A stretch of DNA of 64,000 bases from NCBI GenBank assembly GCA_950022695.1, contig CATLLN010000002.1, positions 512,520-576,519 of the forward strand, given 5' to 3'. The translations under genes were made by a program, and so were the position numbers. Positions 24,885-33,469 of the stretch are shown here, one piece after another. The notes under the pieces are model-generated. The model did not search any database. It had not been told where the DNA came from and saw nothing but the letters and a program-made list of their open reading frames with translations. The stretch's first letter is position 1. The number at the start of each line of letters is the position of its first letter. Source of the DNA: an uncultured bacterium. GTDB lineage: Bacteria; Cyanobacteriota; Vampirovibrionia; Gastranaerophilales; Gastranaerophilaceae.

Positions 24885-25724
24885 TCAACCCAGATTTTTA
24901 ACGTATAGTTCCACGGTGTTTAGCATTAACGATGCAATAGTCATCGGCCCAACACCGCCCGGAACAGGTGATATGTATGATGCGACTTGGGAAGATGTTT
25001 CAAAGTCTACGTCTCCGCGGGTTTTCCCGTTTTCATCTTTGAATATTCCCACATCTACTACCACACAACCGGATTTTAACATTTCCCCTTTTACAATATT
25101 TTTCCCCGCTGCAGACACAACAATATCTGCAGTTTTTATTATGTCCAAAAGATTTTCACTGTGACTGTGGCACACTGTAACTGTTGCATTCCTGTTTAAA
25201 AACATTTGAGATAAAGGTCGCCCGACAATATTTGAACGCCCTATAATAACTGCATGTTTACCTTCAAGTTTAATACCGTATTCATCAAGAAGCAATAAAA
25301 TTCCTTTTGGCGTACACGGATAAACCATTGGCTCAGAACCTGAAAAAAGCTTTCCAAAATTATACGGAGTAAATCCGTCAACATCTTTTGAAGGTGATAT
25401 CGCATTAATTACATTTTCTTTTGAAATATGAGACGGCAAAGGTAATTGGACAAGAATAGCTGTCACATTTTCATCATTATTTAATTCTTCTATTTTATCA
25501 AGAAGCTCTTGCTCTGTAACATCAAACGGATAATTTATAACTTCTGAATTTATTCCTAGATTTTGTGCAGTTTTTTTCTTGTTATTTACATAAATCTTAC
25601 TTGCAGGGTTCTCTCCTACTAAAATTACAACAAGTGAAGGCTTTTGCGGAAACTTCTCAATTTTAAGTTTCAACTCATCCAAAATTTTTTCTCTTAACTT
25701 TTTGCCATCTAAAATTTCTACCAT
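24885..25724 (-). CDS. folD: Methylenetetrahydrofolate dehydrogenase / cyclohydrolase
   Basis: Interconverts 5,10-methylene-THF and 10-formyl-THF. The 279-residue protein has the substrate-site Tyr/Lys in NPASKIYVNNKKKTAQNLGI, QLPLP, DVDGFTPYN, PCTPKGILLLL, the Rossmann GRSNIVGRPLS and PGGVGPMTIA. Length is normal. It is last in the operon rplI - UroD-like - cooC-like - folD; the gap to the preceding gene is 7 bases and GTAGGAGAAAC precedes the ATG. The neighbours suggest that it feeds a methyl/one-carbon branch besides purine synthesis. Confidence 0.96.
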   Translation of the reverse strand: MVEILDGKKLREKILDELKLKIEKFPQKPSLVVILVGENPASKIYVNNKKKTAQNLGINSEVINYPFDVTEQELLDKIEELNNDENVTAILVQLPLPSHISKENVINAISPSKDVDGFTPYNFGKLFSGSEPMVYPCTPKGILLLLDEYGIKLEGKHAVIIGRSNIVGRPLSQMFLNRNATVTVCHSHSENLLDIIKTADIVVSAAGKNIVKGEMLKSGCVVVDVGIFKDENGKTRGDVDFETSSQVASYISPVPGGVGPMTIASLMLNTVELYVKNLG

Positions 25725-25731
25725 GTTTCTC

Positions 25732-26484
25732 CTACTGCTTTACCTGCGGAAGATTTAATCTAAAATAAAATTCTTTAATCGCATTTTGAACAACTTCAGA
25801 TTCACGCGAAATAGGGTTTTGCTCCATATTTTTATCATACGGAATTACACCCAAAATATCTAAGTCATATTTCTTTAAAAGCCCGTATACTGATGATAAA
25901 TCACTATTATCAGCTTTATTGATTACAACACCAAGCTGAGTTCCGGCAGCATACTTTGAACTAAATTCTTCGATACGTTTTGCAAGATGTGCAGATTCTT
26001 CTGTCGGATTAGCCGTAATAATTGTCGCGTCAATTTCAGTATCAACAATTTGATTTAGATATTTTAAATCAAATTCGCAATCAAAAATCACAATATCATA
26101 ACGATTAATAAGTTTATTTACTGCATCATTAATTAACTTTGTTACAGGACAGCGGCAATCTTTTGAACCGACAAGCCACGATACAATAATGTCAACATTG
26201 TCATCAAGCGACACTAAAATATCTTCCATCGCCCATTCAATAAATTCTTGTTTTGTCATATCTTCAGGAATTCCGGTTTTATACTCGTGCTTGCCGCTTC
26301 TAATACCATAAATAGTATTTCTTATATCAAGACCGAAGCTATGTCCCAATTCACCTGCCAAATCATTATCAAATAACAAAATGGATTTTTCAGGATACAT
26401 TTCCTTAAAAATACTCATAAAAGCTTTTACAATTGTTGTTTTTCCGCTTCCGCCTTTACCTGTTATTGCCAGTTTTACAGTCAA
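25732..26484 (-). CDS. CooC-like MinD/ParA-family ATPase (metallocentre maturation)
   Basis: 250 residues. The deviant Walker A KGGSGKTT marks the MinD/ParA/CooC group; a second lysine-like signature Lys (AITGKGG) is present. The CxC motif in SKDCRCPVTK matches the metal-binding CxC of CooC, the ATPase that loads nickel into CO dehydrogenase. The usual DADPN is replaced by FDNDLAGELG, so substrate may differ. Translation starts at TTG (26484), 4 bases after the upstream stop, with a GATGTAGGA site in between; no ATG lies in a useful position. It stands between a UroD/MetE-like methyltransferase gene and folD. No CO dehydrogenase gene is in the window. Confidence 0.75.
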   Translation of the reverse strand: MTVKLAITGKGGSGKTTIVKAFMSIFKEMYPEKSILLFDNDLAGELGHSFGLDIRNTIYGIRSGKHEYKTGIPEDMTKQEFIEWAMEDILVSLDDNVDIIVSWLVGSKDCRCPVTKLINDAVNKLINRYDIVIFDCEFDLKYLNQIVDTEIDATIITANPTEESAHLAKRIEEFSSKYAAGTQLGVVINKADNSDLSSVYGLLKKYDLDILGVIPYDKNMEQNPISRESEVVQNAIKEFYFRLNLPQVKQ

Positions 26485-26488
26485 ATTC

Positions 26489-27556
26489 CTACATCCTCTT
26501 TATATTATTGTTATTCTGAACCGAATTCAGAATCTCTTTATCATTTCTTAGTATTTCCGACAATTCAAAAACCAAACCCATCGCACGCCCTGCTGATTCT
26601 ATATCTAAAGAACCGACTCCGCATGAGGAGGTAATCAACGAGTTGTCTGTAATAAGTTTCTCATCAATACCACTATTAGTCAAATATTTTACGCAAAATT
26701 TAAATTTTTCAACAAGATTTCGAACCGTAACTTCTTTTAACACTGCTAAATCTTTTGTAGGCACAATTCCCCAAGCAATTTTGCCGCCATTTTTCAAAAA
26801 TTTCCCAATATTTTTACTATATTCAAAGAAATTTTCAGGATATGTATAAACATCAGGATTAATTATATCAACACCTGCGGATATTGGTATATCCCACCTG
26901 CATTCCCCACAGCAATGAACCCCGCACAAAGCACCGTTTTTATGAATAATATCACTGATTTCTTTTATCATATTAACGACTTCATCATCAGTTACTGCAA
27001 AATGTCCGTTCTCACTAAACCCTGCAAAAGATGGTTCATCCAAAAAAATTATCGGAATAGTATCGGAATTTGCGAACTTGATTTGCGAAATTATCCACAA
27101 AGCCTTCAAACTCAAAAATTTAACCACAATATCGCGCAAAGTTTTATCAAAAATAGCACTTTTGCCGTCTCTGCCAGTCAATGATAATAAAAATGTATAC
27201 GGTCCTACAATTTGACCTTTAGCAAAATCCGGCTTCGTATTAGCAACAAATTTCTCGAAATTAAAAAAAGCAGCCGAATATGCACTGCTTATTTTATATT
27301 TTTCGAGTTTTTCAGGATTTTCACCCAAAATAATTGAATTATAATCAGAATAAAACCCCTCAAAATCCAAAAACGAAGGCAGACCTTCCAAAATTTGGTT
27401 AATCATGTCTTCGTTTTTGTTAATTTTCGTCATCTGCGGGAAAAACGGAATTTGTTTAAAATACCTTCCCATCAGCTCCATAGCATCATTTGTATTAGTA
27501 TGAGGAAGTGAACCAATTGCAATAGCTTGTAATTTTAGATTTGGGAATTGATTCAT
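26489..27556 (-). CDS. Uroporphyrinogen decarboxylase / cobalamin-independent-methionine-synthase-like protein
   Basis: 355 residues of the UroD/MetE barrel superfamily, which includes corrinoid:CoM methyltransferases. Visible features are the N-terminal AIGSLPHTNTNDAMELM, a PIIFLDEPSFAGF strand, a likely zinc site GVHCCGECRWDIPISAG, and C-terminal SSCGVGSLDIESAGRAMGLV with a further Cys. These match MetE-like proteins without the duplicated N-terminal domain, so it may move a methyl group from methyl-corrinoid or methyl-THF to an unknown thiol. ATG at 27556 follows AAGGAG by 6 bases. It is co-operonic with cooC-like and folD, which supports a one-carbon role. Confidence 0.7.
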   Translation of the reverse strand: MNQFPNLKLQAIAIGSLPHTNTNDAMELMGRYFKQIPFFPQMTKINKNEDMINQILEGLPSFLDFEGFYSDYNSIILGENPEKLEKYKISSAYSAAFFNFEKFVANTKPDFAKGQIVGPYTFLLSLTGRDGKSAIFDKTLRDIVVKFLSLKALWIISQIKFANSDTIPIIFLDEPSFAGFSENGHFAVTDDEVVNMIKEISDIIHKNGALCGVHCCGECRWDIPISAGVDIINPDVYTYPENFFEYSKNIGKFLKNGGKIAWGIVPTKDLAVLKEVTVRNLVEKFKFCVKYLTNSGIDEKLITDNSLITSSCGVGSLDIESAGRAMGLVFELSEILRNDKEILNSVQNNNNIKRM

Positions 27557-27580
27557 CCACACTCCTTTTATACGATGAAA

Positions 27581-28081
27581 CTATTCAGCAGATTCTTCTT
27601 CAACTGTTTCTTCGATAGATTCTTTCACAACTTCTGAAGCTGAAACTGCAATTGCTAATTCACATTTAACTTTAGAAGTTAATTTAATTAACATTGTATA
27701 TTCACCAACTTTGTTAATTGGAGCATTTAGAGAAACAGATTTTCTATCAACTTCAATACCAGCTTGAGCTTGTAATTCTTCAGCTAATTTTTTAGTTGTA
27801 ATTGTACCGAATAATTTACCAGATTCACCAGCTTTTGCTGATAATTCTAATTTACCGAATTTTTCGATAGCTTCTGCTTTTTCTAAAGCTTCTTGATGTA
27901 ATTTTTCTTGTTTAGCTTTAATTCTTGCAATATTTTTTTCTCTGTTTTCCAAAGCACCGGCAGTTGCAACTTCTGCAGCACCTTGAGGAAGAAGGAAGTT
28001 TCTTGCATAACCGTCTTTAACGTTTACTACATCGCCAACTTCGCCTAAATTTTGAACTTCTTTTTTTAATATAACTTGCAT
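27581..28081 (-). CDS. rplI: 50S ribosomal protein L9
   Basis: 166 residues. L9 binds 23S rRNA domain V and extends from the L1 side of the large subunit. The N-terminal domain MQVILKKEVQNLGEVGDVVN with VKDGYARNFLLPQGAA is diagnostic, joined by a long helix (about 40-75) to the C-terminal domain (FGTITTKKLAEELQ). It carries an extra acidic tail (EESIEETVEEESAE), making it longer than the usual 148-150. AAGGAGAATTG precedes the ATG. It is first in the transcription unit with the UroD-like gene 24 bases behind. Confidence 0.97.
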   Translation of the reverse strand: MQVILKKEVQNLGEVGDVVNVKDGYARNFLLPQGAAEVATAGALENREKNIARIKAKQEKLHQEALEKAEAIEKFGKLELSAKAGESGKLFGTITTKKLAEELQAQAGIEVDRKSVSLNAPINKVGEYTMLIKLTSKVKCELAIAVSASEVVKESIEETVEEESAE

Positions 28082-28175
28082 TTTACAATTCTCCTTTGTA
28101 TTTATATTTCTGCATGTAGCCCTAACATACTACAAACATGCGAATTTGCCAAGAGTTTTTGTAATTTTGTTAAGT

Positions 28176-28982
28176 TTACCCTAATAAAATTAAGCTTAAC
28201 CAAATAAACAAAATCCCTGAAATTATACCAACAATAGATAAGTGCCAGTTCCCATACTCTTTTGCAAGCGGTAAAAGCGTATCAAATGAAATATATGTCA
28301 TAATCCCCGCAACTGATGCCATTAAAAAACCTACCATCACATGAGGAACAAAAAGCCCGAAAATAAACATTCCAACTAATGCTCCAATCGGTTCTGTAAT
28401 TCCTGATAATGCAGCATAAAGCATTGCATAACGTTTTTTACCCGTAACATGATAAATAGGAAGCGCTACAGCTATTCCTTCCGGAATATTATGTATAGCA
28501 ATTGCAAACGCAACAGATAAACCCAAAGTTACATTTTGAGTCGTAGTTAAAAATGTTGCCATACCTTCCGGAAAATTATGTATACAAATCGCAACAGCAG
28601 TTAAAAAACCTGCTCTTTTTAGCTTGTAATGATTGTGTGAACAGGATTCCGGATTATCAGGGTGTAAAAGTTCTTCAGTATCAACGTGATCAGGCAAAAA
28701 ATAGTCTATCAAAACAGATACCAAAAGACCTATAACAAAACCACCAAAAACCAGCCATTTATAAGTTTCCGGGAAATTAGCCTTCAATAAAGTTTCAGAA
28801 CCGGGAATGATGTCAACCAAAGATATAAATATCATTACACCCGCAGAAAAACCTAATCCGACAGACAAAGCTTTCAAATTATCTTTCTTTGTAATAAACG
28901 CAACCGCACCGCCAATTGCAGTTGTTAAACCTGCTAACATAGTGAGGCTAAATGCTAATGCGAAATTGTTCTGTAAATTCAT
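28176..28982 (-). CDS. zupT: ZIP-family zinc/divalent metal transporter
   Basis: 268 residues with eight predicted membrane helices. The metal-coordinating helices IV and V carry HNFPEGMATF and HNIPEGIAVALP. A His-containing cytosolic loop (HVDTEELLHPDN ... SCSHNHYK) between helices III and IV is typical of metal-binding loops of ZIP proteins. ZupT proteins import zinc and other divalent metals driven by the ion gradient. AAGGATAT lies about 9 bases before the ATG. It is a single-gene unit, with no Zur or Fur site that I can identify. Confidence 0.93.
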   Translation of the reverse strand: MNLQNNFALAFSLTMLAGLTTAIGGAVAFITKKDNLKALSVGLGFSAGVMIFISLVDIIPGSETLLKANFPETYKWLVFGGFVIGLLVSVLIDYFLPDHVDTEELLHPDNPESCSHNHYKLKRAGFLTAVAICIHNFPEGMATFLTTTQNVTLGLSVAFAIAIHNIPEGIAVALPIYHVTGKKRYAMLYAALSGITEPIGALVGMFIFGLFVPHVMVGFLMASVAGIMTYISFDTLLPLAKEYGNWHLSIVGIISGILFIWLSLILLG

Positions 28983-29074
28983 AAAAACTTATATCCTTTG
29001 CAAAACTTATATTACCACAAAGAAACTTTTTTATAACTTATACGTCTTAACCAAAAGGAAGAGGAGAAGATTTT

Positions 29075-29416
29075 ATGGAATTATTTAATAATTTGATATA
29101 TGAATACAAAAAAGGTATGCGGGATTTAGCAATGTATACCTGCACCCGTGAAGATTACCCGCCATACGCCGAGCAACTGCTCAAAAATAATGTCGAATAC
29201 ATAATAAGAGAAATAGGAAATAACAAAATAAATATTTTCTTTGGTAAAATTGAATGCCTAGTGATTTTAAAACAATTTTCAAACGAAAAACTCAATGAAA
29301 TTACAAAATACGAAGACTTCATCCTTGGAATCATGCTAGGATACTCCAGAAATGAGCAATATAAAAGGCTTTTAGGACTCTCTCCTGATTTGTATACAAA
29401 TACATGCTCAACCTAA
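29075..29416 (+). CDS. DUF2023-like protein
   Basis: 113 residues. The N-terminus MELFNNLIYEYKKGMRDLAM and the C-terminal EDFILGIMLGYSRNEQYKRL resemble what I recall of the DUF2023 family, small cytosolic proteins often found near flavodoxin genes in Campylobacterota. CTREDYPPYAEQLL and NKINIFFGKIECL lie in between. The function of the family is unknown. GAAGAGGAGAAG is a strong ribosome binding site. Divergent from zupT with a 92-bp gap. No membrane helix or signal peptide. Confidence 0.65.
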   Translation: MELFNNLIYEYKKGMRDLAMYTCTREDYPPYAEQLLKNNVEYIIREIGNNKINIFFGKIECLVILKQFSNEKLNEITKYEDFILGIMLGYSRNEQYKRLLGLSPDLYTNTCST

Positions 29417-29528
29417 TTATTGATGTGAATTTTAATAATGCCATGCCTTTCAATAAAATCAAGCTTTTTCACTATACCAACCACCATAATGTTAAGTTAT
29501 GTAAACACACAAATTAAAACTCCATATA

Positions 29529-29561
29529 GGCTGAAACCATGTCCCCATCATGGTTTCAGCC
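29529..29561. other. Long perfect hairpin in a gene-free stretch
   Basis: GGCTGAAACCATG (29529-29541) pairs perfectly with CATGGTTTCAGCC (29549-29561) around a 7-base loop. No T-run follows on the plus strand; on the minus strand the run is also poor. It may be a factor-assisted terminator for the 113-residue protein gene or an RNA processing site. The remainder of the 29417-29670 gap contains no gene that I can see. Confidence 0.6.
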
Positions 29562-29670
29562 TCACTTTATAATTGGGAAATATTAACAGAAATAAATATT
29601 TTGGACATGCCGAAAAACTAATGTACAATTAAATCATGCTCATGTTGAGAGCAGTTCTTGTAGAGGTTAA

Positions 29671-30336
29671 ATGATGATTGAGATAATAAGAAAAAATCTT
29701 TTACAAATACAAGAAGAAATCGCACCTTGTAAACCCAGAATAATTGCAGTTACAAAGTATTTTAACAAAGATGCAATAATTGCCGCTTATAAAGCCGGTT
29801 TTCGCGACTTTGGAGAATCAAGAGTAATTGAAGCTTCTGAAAAAATCAATAACCTGCCGGAAGATGTTAAGAAAAATTCAACTTTTCACCTCATAGGTCA
29901 CTTACAAACAAACAAGACAAAACAAGCTGTAAAAGTTTTTGATTACATACATTCGGTAGATTCATTAAAACTTGCCAAAAGTATTTCGCAACACGCAAGT
30001 CAAATTGGAAAAACCCAAAAAATCCTTATTCAGATAAACAACGCTGAAGAAGAACAAAAATACGGTTTTTCTAAAACTGAAGTGTTCAAATATTTTGAAC
30101 AAATTCAAAACCTTGAATCGATCGAAATTTCAGGGGTTATGAACATGGCACCGCTTGGTATTGACCAAAATGATATTGCTAAACTTTTTTCAGAAATTGT
30201 TCAAATAAGAAATGATTTAGAAAAAGAATTTAATTGTAAACTGCAAGAAATTTCAATGGGAATGAGTCAAGATTATAAAATCGCAGCAACACAAGGTTCG
30301 ACAATGTTACGGGTAGGTAGAAAATTATTTAACTAA
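29671..30336 (+). CDS. yggS: YggS/PLPBP-family pyridoxal-phosphate-binding protein
   Basis: 221 residues. The family controls pyridoxal phosphate and amino-acid homeostasis and has a single alanine-racemase-like barrel without known catalytic activity. Key motifs: RIIAVTKYF with the PLP-linked Lys, FGESRV, FHLIGHLQTNK, EISGVMNMAP and the phosphate-binding SMGMSQDY. Two tandem ATG codons (29671 and 29674) follow AGAGG. It precedes sepF by 18 bases; this yggS-sepF order is conserved in Gram-positives and Cyanobacteria, linking it to the division locus. Confidence 0.96.
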   Translation: MMIEIIRKNLLQIQEEIAPCKPRIIAVTKYFNKDAIIAAYKAGFRDFGESRVIEASEKINNLPEDVKKNSTFHLIGHLQTNKTKQAVKVFDYIHSVDSLKLAKSISQHASQIGKTQKILIQINNAEEEQKYGFSKTEVFKYFEQIQNLESIEISGVMNMAPLGIDQNDIAKLFSEIVQIRNDLEKEFNCKLQEISMGMSQDYKIAATQGSTMLRVGRKLFN

Positions 30337-30354
30337 TAAACGGAGGAAAAATAG

Positions 30355-30870
30355 GTGGCAGCAATAACAGAAAGTTTCAGAAAAGTCGTAGATTTCGTGA
30401 TGGATGGTTTCCGCGGCGAAAATCCTTTTGTAGATATGAATGATTCTGATGAATATGAAGACGATTACGAATATGTAGAAGAAGGAAGTGCTTTAAGAGA
30501 GATTGCACCTTCTTATGCACCAATTATAGAAAAACAAAACGAAGCAAAAGTTCTTAACCACCCTAGTATGAACAGAGGCGGTAATGAAGTTGTAGTTGTT
30601 GAACCTCGCTCATTTGATGATGCTGCCACTATCGTTCAACACCTAAAAGACAGAAAAATTGTTATGCTTAACCTTCATCTTTTAGACAAAGAACAATCTC
30701 AAAGAACAATTGATTTTGTTTGTGGTGCTTCTCAAGCATTAAACGGAAGCCCTAAAAAAGTTGGTGATTTAGTATTTGTATTTGCACCAAGCAATGTAAC
30801 ATTATCAGCAGATACTAATACTCAACAAAGTAAATTTAACGATTCTTTGTGGAGAACATCTCTACAATAG
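30355..30870 (+). CDS. sepF: Cell division protein SepF
   Basis: 171 residues. SepF binds the membrane with an N-terminal amphipathic helix, polymerises and tethers FtsZ. Here the helix is ITESFRKVVDFVMDGF, followed by an acidic linker (about 28-50) and the C-terminal SepF domain (about 82-155) with VVVVEPRSFDDAATIVQHLK and QRTIDFVCGASQALNG. It starts at GTG (30355) with CGGAGG upstream. In organisms lacking FtsA, including Cyanobacteria and Gram-positives, SepF is the FtsZ anchor. A terminator follows directly. Confidence 0.96.
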   Translation: MAAITESFRKVVDFVMDGFRGENPFVDMNDSDEYEDDYEYVEEGSALREIAPSYAPIIEKQNEAKVLNHPSMNRGGNEVVVVEPRSFDDAATIVQHLKDRKIVMLNLHLLDKEQSQRTIDFVCGASQALNGSPKKVGDLVFVFAPSNVTLSADTNTQQSKFNDSLWRTSLQ

Positions 30871-30909
30871 AATAATTTTGGTATGAGAAGAGAGATAGTT
30901 TAGGTATAC

Positions 30910-30933
30910 AGGCAGCGCTTAGCTGCCTTTTTA
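30910..30933 (+). terminator. Rho-independent terminator of sepF
   Basis: AGGCAGC (30910-30916) pairs with GCTGCCT (30922-30928), loop GCTTA, followed by TTTTTA. Confidence 0.85.
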
Positions 30934-30945
30934 TTTACTATCTTT

Positions 30946-31455
30946 CTAATTACTTGACCTACTTATCCAAGTATCTATTCTTAAAAAGATAATAAATATA
31001 ACAAAATTTGTTATTAAGCCACCTGAATGAAAATATAAATAACTATATACGGAATCAGACCATAAAGAAATACCATAAACAGATTTTTCTATAAAAATTC
31101 CTAAAATATCTAGTATTAACGAAAATAATATTACTGTTATTTGTGTTGAGTTATCATTTTGCAAGGTTTTGAAAAACTGCATTAACTTTGATTGTGATTG
31201 ATATTTACGCACAAACATCCACAACCATATTAATAGAAAATTACGTAAGAATAAATACAAAAATGTAAAAATTATTAGTATATAAAAACAAGTATTTAGG
31301 AATGTCTGCGAAATATTATTTGATAATACATTTTCACCAATATCTGCTGTTAATAAAAAACACATAAAACAAAAAATTGGTATTAAAATAAATACTAATG
31401 ATATTAATAGATAAATAACATAAAAGTTTATTCTCTCTTTAAAATTTTTATTCAT
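30946..31455 (-). CDS. Four-helix membrane protein, candidate immunity protein (tandem paralogue 4)
   Basis: 169 residues with four hydrophobic segments (about 12-34, 47-72, 95-112, 135-158) and basic loops. The stretch NFLLIWLWMFVRKYQSQSKL, then QFFKTLQNDNS, and SGGLITNFVIFI are shared almost residue by residue with the neighbour at 31470, so the two are recent paralogues. No family recognised. Position downstream of a toxin-like gene suggests membrane-located immunity. No Shine-Dalgarno; TATTCT lies 6 bases before ATG. Very AT-rich. Confidence 0.65.
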   Translation of the reverse strand: MNKNFKERINFYVIYLLISLVFILIPIFCFMCFLLTADIGENVLSNNISQTFLNTCFYILIIFTFLYLFLRNFLLIWLWMFVRKYQSQSKLMQFFKTLQNDNSTQITVILFSLILDILGIFIEKSVYGISLWSDSVYSYLYFHSGGLITNFVIFIIFLRIDTWISRSSN

Positions 31456-31469
31456 AAGTATAGAATAAT

Positions 31470-32054
31470 TTATTTTTTTACATAGCCCTTAATAATATCT
31501 CCAGTTTTATTTTTTATGTGATTTTTGGGATTTTTAACTCCTTGTCTATTTTTCCATAAATCAAATTTTAAAACCAGTATAAATATTACAAAGTTCGTTA
31601 TTAAACCGCCTGAATTAATTCCTAAATACCATAATATAGAATCAGACAAAGTAAGCTCAGAGTATATTTTTATTAAAAGAATTAAAAATATATCTAATAA
31701 TAATGAAAAAAACAATATTAACACTTGCTTTGAAGAATCACATTGCAAGGTTCTAAAAAAACACATTAAACTGGATTGTGGATGAAATTTTCTAATTAGC
31801 ATCCACAACCAGATTAATAAAAAATTTCGTAATAAAATATATAAAAGTATAAAAACAGATGATATATAAAAAATTATTATAGCAATATTACATAATAAAT
31901 CTGCAATATTCGTCACTAATGAAAGTTCACCATAATCAATAAAAAGTATACTGAAAAAGATACTAGCGTCAATAATTGGAATAATAGTATAAATAAAAAT
32001 TATATTCAAATAAATTTTATAGAAATTTTTATTGTATTTTGACATTTTCTTCAT
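31470..32054 (-). CDS. Four-helix membrane protein, candidate immunity protein (tandem paralogue 3)
   Basis: 194 residues, four hydrophobic segments, with the block NFLLIWLWMLIRKFHPQSSL, CFFRTLQCDSSKQVLILFFS and SGGLITNFVIFILVLKFDLW. It is closely related to the gene at 30946 and more distantly to those at 32162 and 32896. A hydrophilic tail (NRQGVKNPKNHIKNKTGDII) is added. A second ATG lies 9 bases inside (32045). The 32054 start was preferred because TATTAT lies 6 bases upstream as in the sibling genes; neither has a clear Shine-Dalgarno. Confidence 0.65.
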   Translation of the reverse strand: MKKMSKYNKNFYKIYLNIIFIYTIIPIIDASIFFSILFIDYGELSLVTNIADLLCNIAIIIFYISSVFILLYILLRNFLLIWLWMLIRKFHPQSSLMCFFRTLQCDSSKQVLILFFSLLLDIFLILLIKIYSELTLSDSILWYLGINSGGLITNFVIFILVLKFDLWKNRQGVKNPKNHIKNKTGDIIKGYVKK

Positions 32055-32161
32055 AATTAAATAATAAAATATTATTTCACCAATAGGTTAAAAATATTTC
32101 CAATTTTAATTTAAATTATAACATTAACTTGATTATACTGCTATAAATCTAATATTTTTAA

Positions 32162-32878
32162 CTACTTGTCTATATTTTTCAGTTCTCCACGTAGTTTCCA
32201 CCACAAAAATAACACTAAATAGCTTCCAAATAAATCGAAAAATACTATTGTTAATAAGAATATTCGAATATAGTCGAGCATAAATGATAAAATTGAGAAT
32301 TTTAACCATATTATTAATAAGTAAATAAATAAAAATAATTCAAATAAGTATAAAAATATAAATCTAAAATCAGAATTATTTTTCAAATTATATATAAATT
32401 TATATACATATTTATGAGCTTTATTTTTTTCTACATCTTTATATAAAAGAGGAAATATAAACATTTGTAACACTATTAAAAAGAATAAAACAACTAATAG
32501 TATACAAATTAAATATGGTAATTTATATATGTCTGAAGCCAAAAGTAATATAATATTTAAAAACTCTATTATAAATAATAATTTAATCCTAAATTTATTA
32601 TCATTTTTCAAGTTACTTATAAAACATTGTATCATCTCATTTTTAGAGCTATTTTCTAAATATTTATACAAAATAGGCAAACATAGAGTTCTTAAAAATG
32701 CTAAAAATAACATACTATAAATACAAATAGTAAAAAATATATTATCATCAGGCAATTCCATAATAAATAGAAAACCAAGAAAAAATCCATGTGGCCATAA
32801 ATTTGCTAGAAATAAATTTACAAATAAGACTAAAAATATATCTTTATTTAAATATTTTTTACTAAAAATCTCTTCCAT
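32162..32878 (-). CDS. Membrane protein with internal duplication, candidate immunity protein (paralogue 2)
   Basis: 238 residues from ATG 32878. Two tandem copies of the paralogue unit are visible: residues 63-111 (LPILYKYLENSSK ... FISNLKNDNKFRIKLLFIIE) and 138-186 (FPLLYKDVEKNKA ... FIYNLKNNSDFRFIFLYLFE). Six or so hydrophobic segments. A TTG at 32899, overlapping the previous stop (TTGA), is an alternative start; ATG 32878 was preferred because TATATA stands 6 bases before it, as in the other copies. Function unknown; island context suggests immunity to the protein encoded at 33470. Confidence 0.6.
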   Translation of the reverse strand: MEEIFSKKYLNKDIFLVLFVNLFLANLWPHGFFLGFLFIMELPDDNIFFTICIYSMLFLAFLRTLCLPILYKYLENSSKNEMIQCFISNLKNDNKFRIKLLFIIEFLNIILLLASDIYKLPYLICILLVVLFFLIVLQMFIFPLLYKDVEKNKAHKYVYKFIYNLKNNSDFRFIFLYLFELFLFIYLLIIWLKFSILSFMLDYIRIFLLTIVFFDLFGSYLVLFLWWKLRGELKNIDK

Positions 32879-32895
32879 TCCAAATATATAATACC

Positions 32896-33417
32896 TCAAG
32901 ATTCTTTTGATTTTTTAGCCACTTGTCTATTTTTTAATATTTTATTTATTCGATTAATAACAATCACAAAAAATATACATAAATAACAAGATAATATAGA
33001 TATACCAACGCCAAAAATATCATGCATATTATATAAAAAACTATTAATTGAAGGAAAAATATAATCATTTTTTTCAAAATATTTAAATGCAATTTCTATA
33101 CATAAAAATAACATTAAAAGATATATATATTCGTTTCCACTATTAAAAAATTGATATAAATATTTACTAGTAGTATTTCTTATTGTAAAAGCGGTTACAT
33201 AAATCAACGCACATACTTGAAGCCACTTAACACAAATCATAAGCAGTGCAAGTTGAAGAAAACCACACATATACACACCTGGGTTACAACTTTTCATTAT
33301 AAAAAAAGTTGAAACCCAAAAATATATTATAGGAATAGTTATTGATAAAATTACATAAAATATATATTTTATTATCTGTTTCTGTTCTTTATTAACATTA
33401 ATTTTTAAAATATTCAT
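32896..33417 (-). CDS. Membrane protein, candidate immunity protein (paralogue 1)
   Basis: 173 residues with about four hydrophobic segments (18-40, 48-72, 95-110, 128-152), a central YLYQFFNSGNEYIYLLMLFL that matches the QFF/L.ND unit of its neighbours, and a basic tail (RINKILKNRQVAKKSKES). First membrane gene after the toxin-like gene (52-base gap). No Shine-Dalgarno; TATATT lies 6 bases before ATG. The family is not recognised. Base composition is extremely AT-rich and unlike the housekeeping genes on either side, suggesting acquisition by transfer. Confidence 0.6.
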   Translation of the reverse strand: MNILKINVNKEQKQIIKYIFYVILSITIPIIYFWVSTFFIMKSCNPGVYMCGFLQLALLMICVKWLQVCALIYVTAFTIRNTTSKYLYQFFNSGNEYIYLLMLFLCIEIAFKYFEKNDYIFPSINSFLYNMHDIFGVGISILSCYLCIFFVIVINRINKILKNRQVAKKSKES

Positions 33418-33469
33418 ACTTATAATATAAATAAGTAAAAAATAAAAAAATTAAATATATCTCCAGTTT

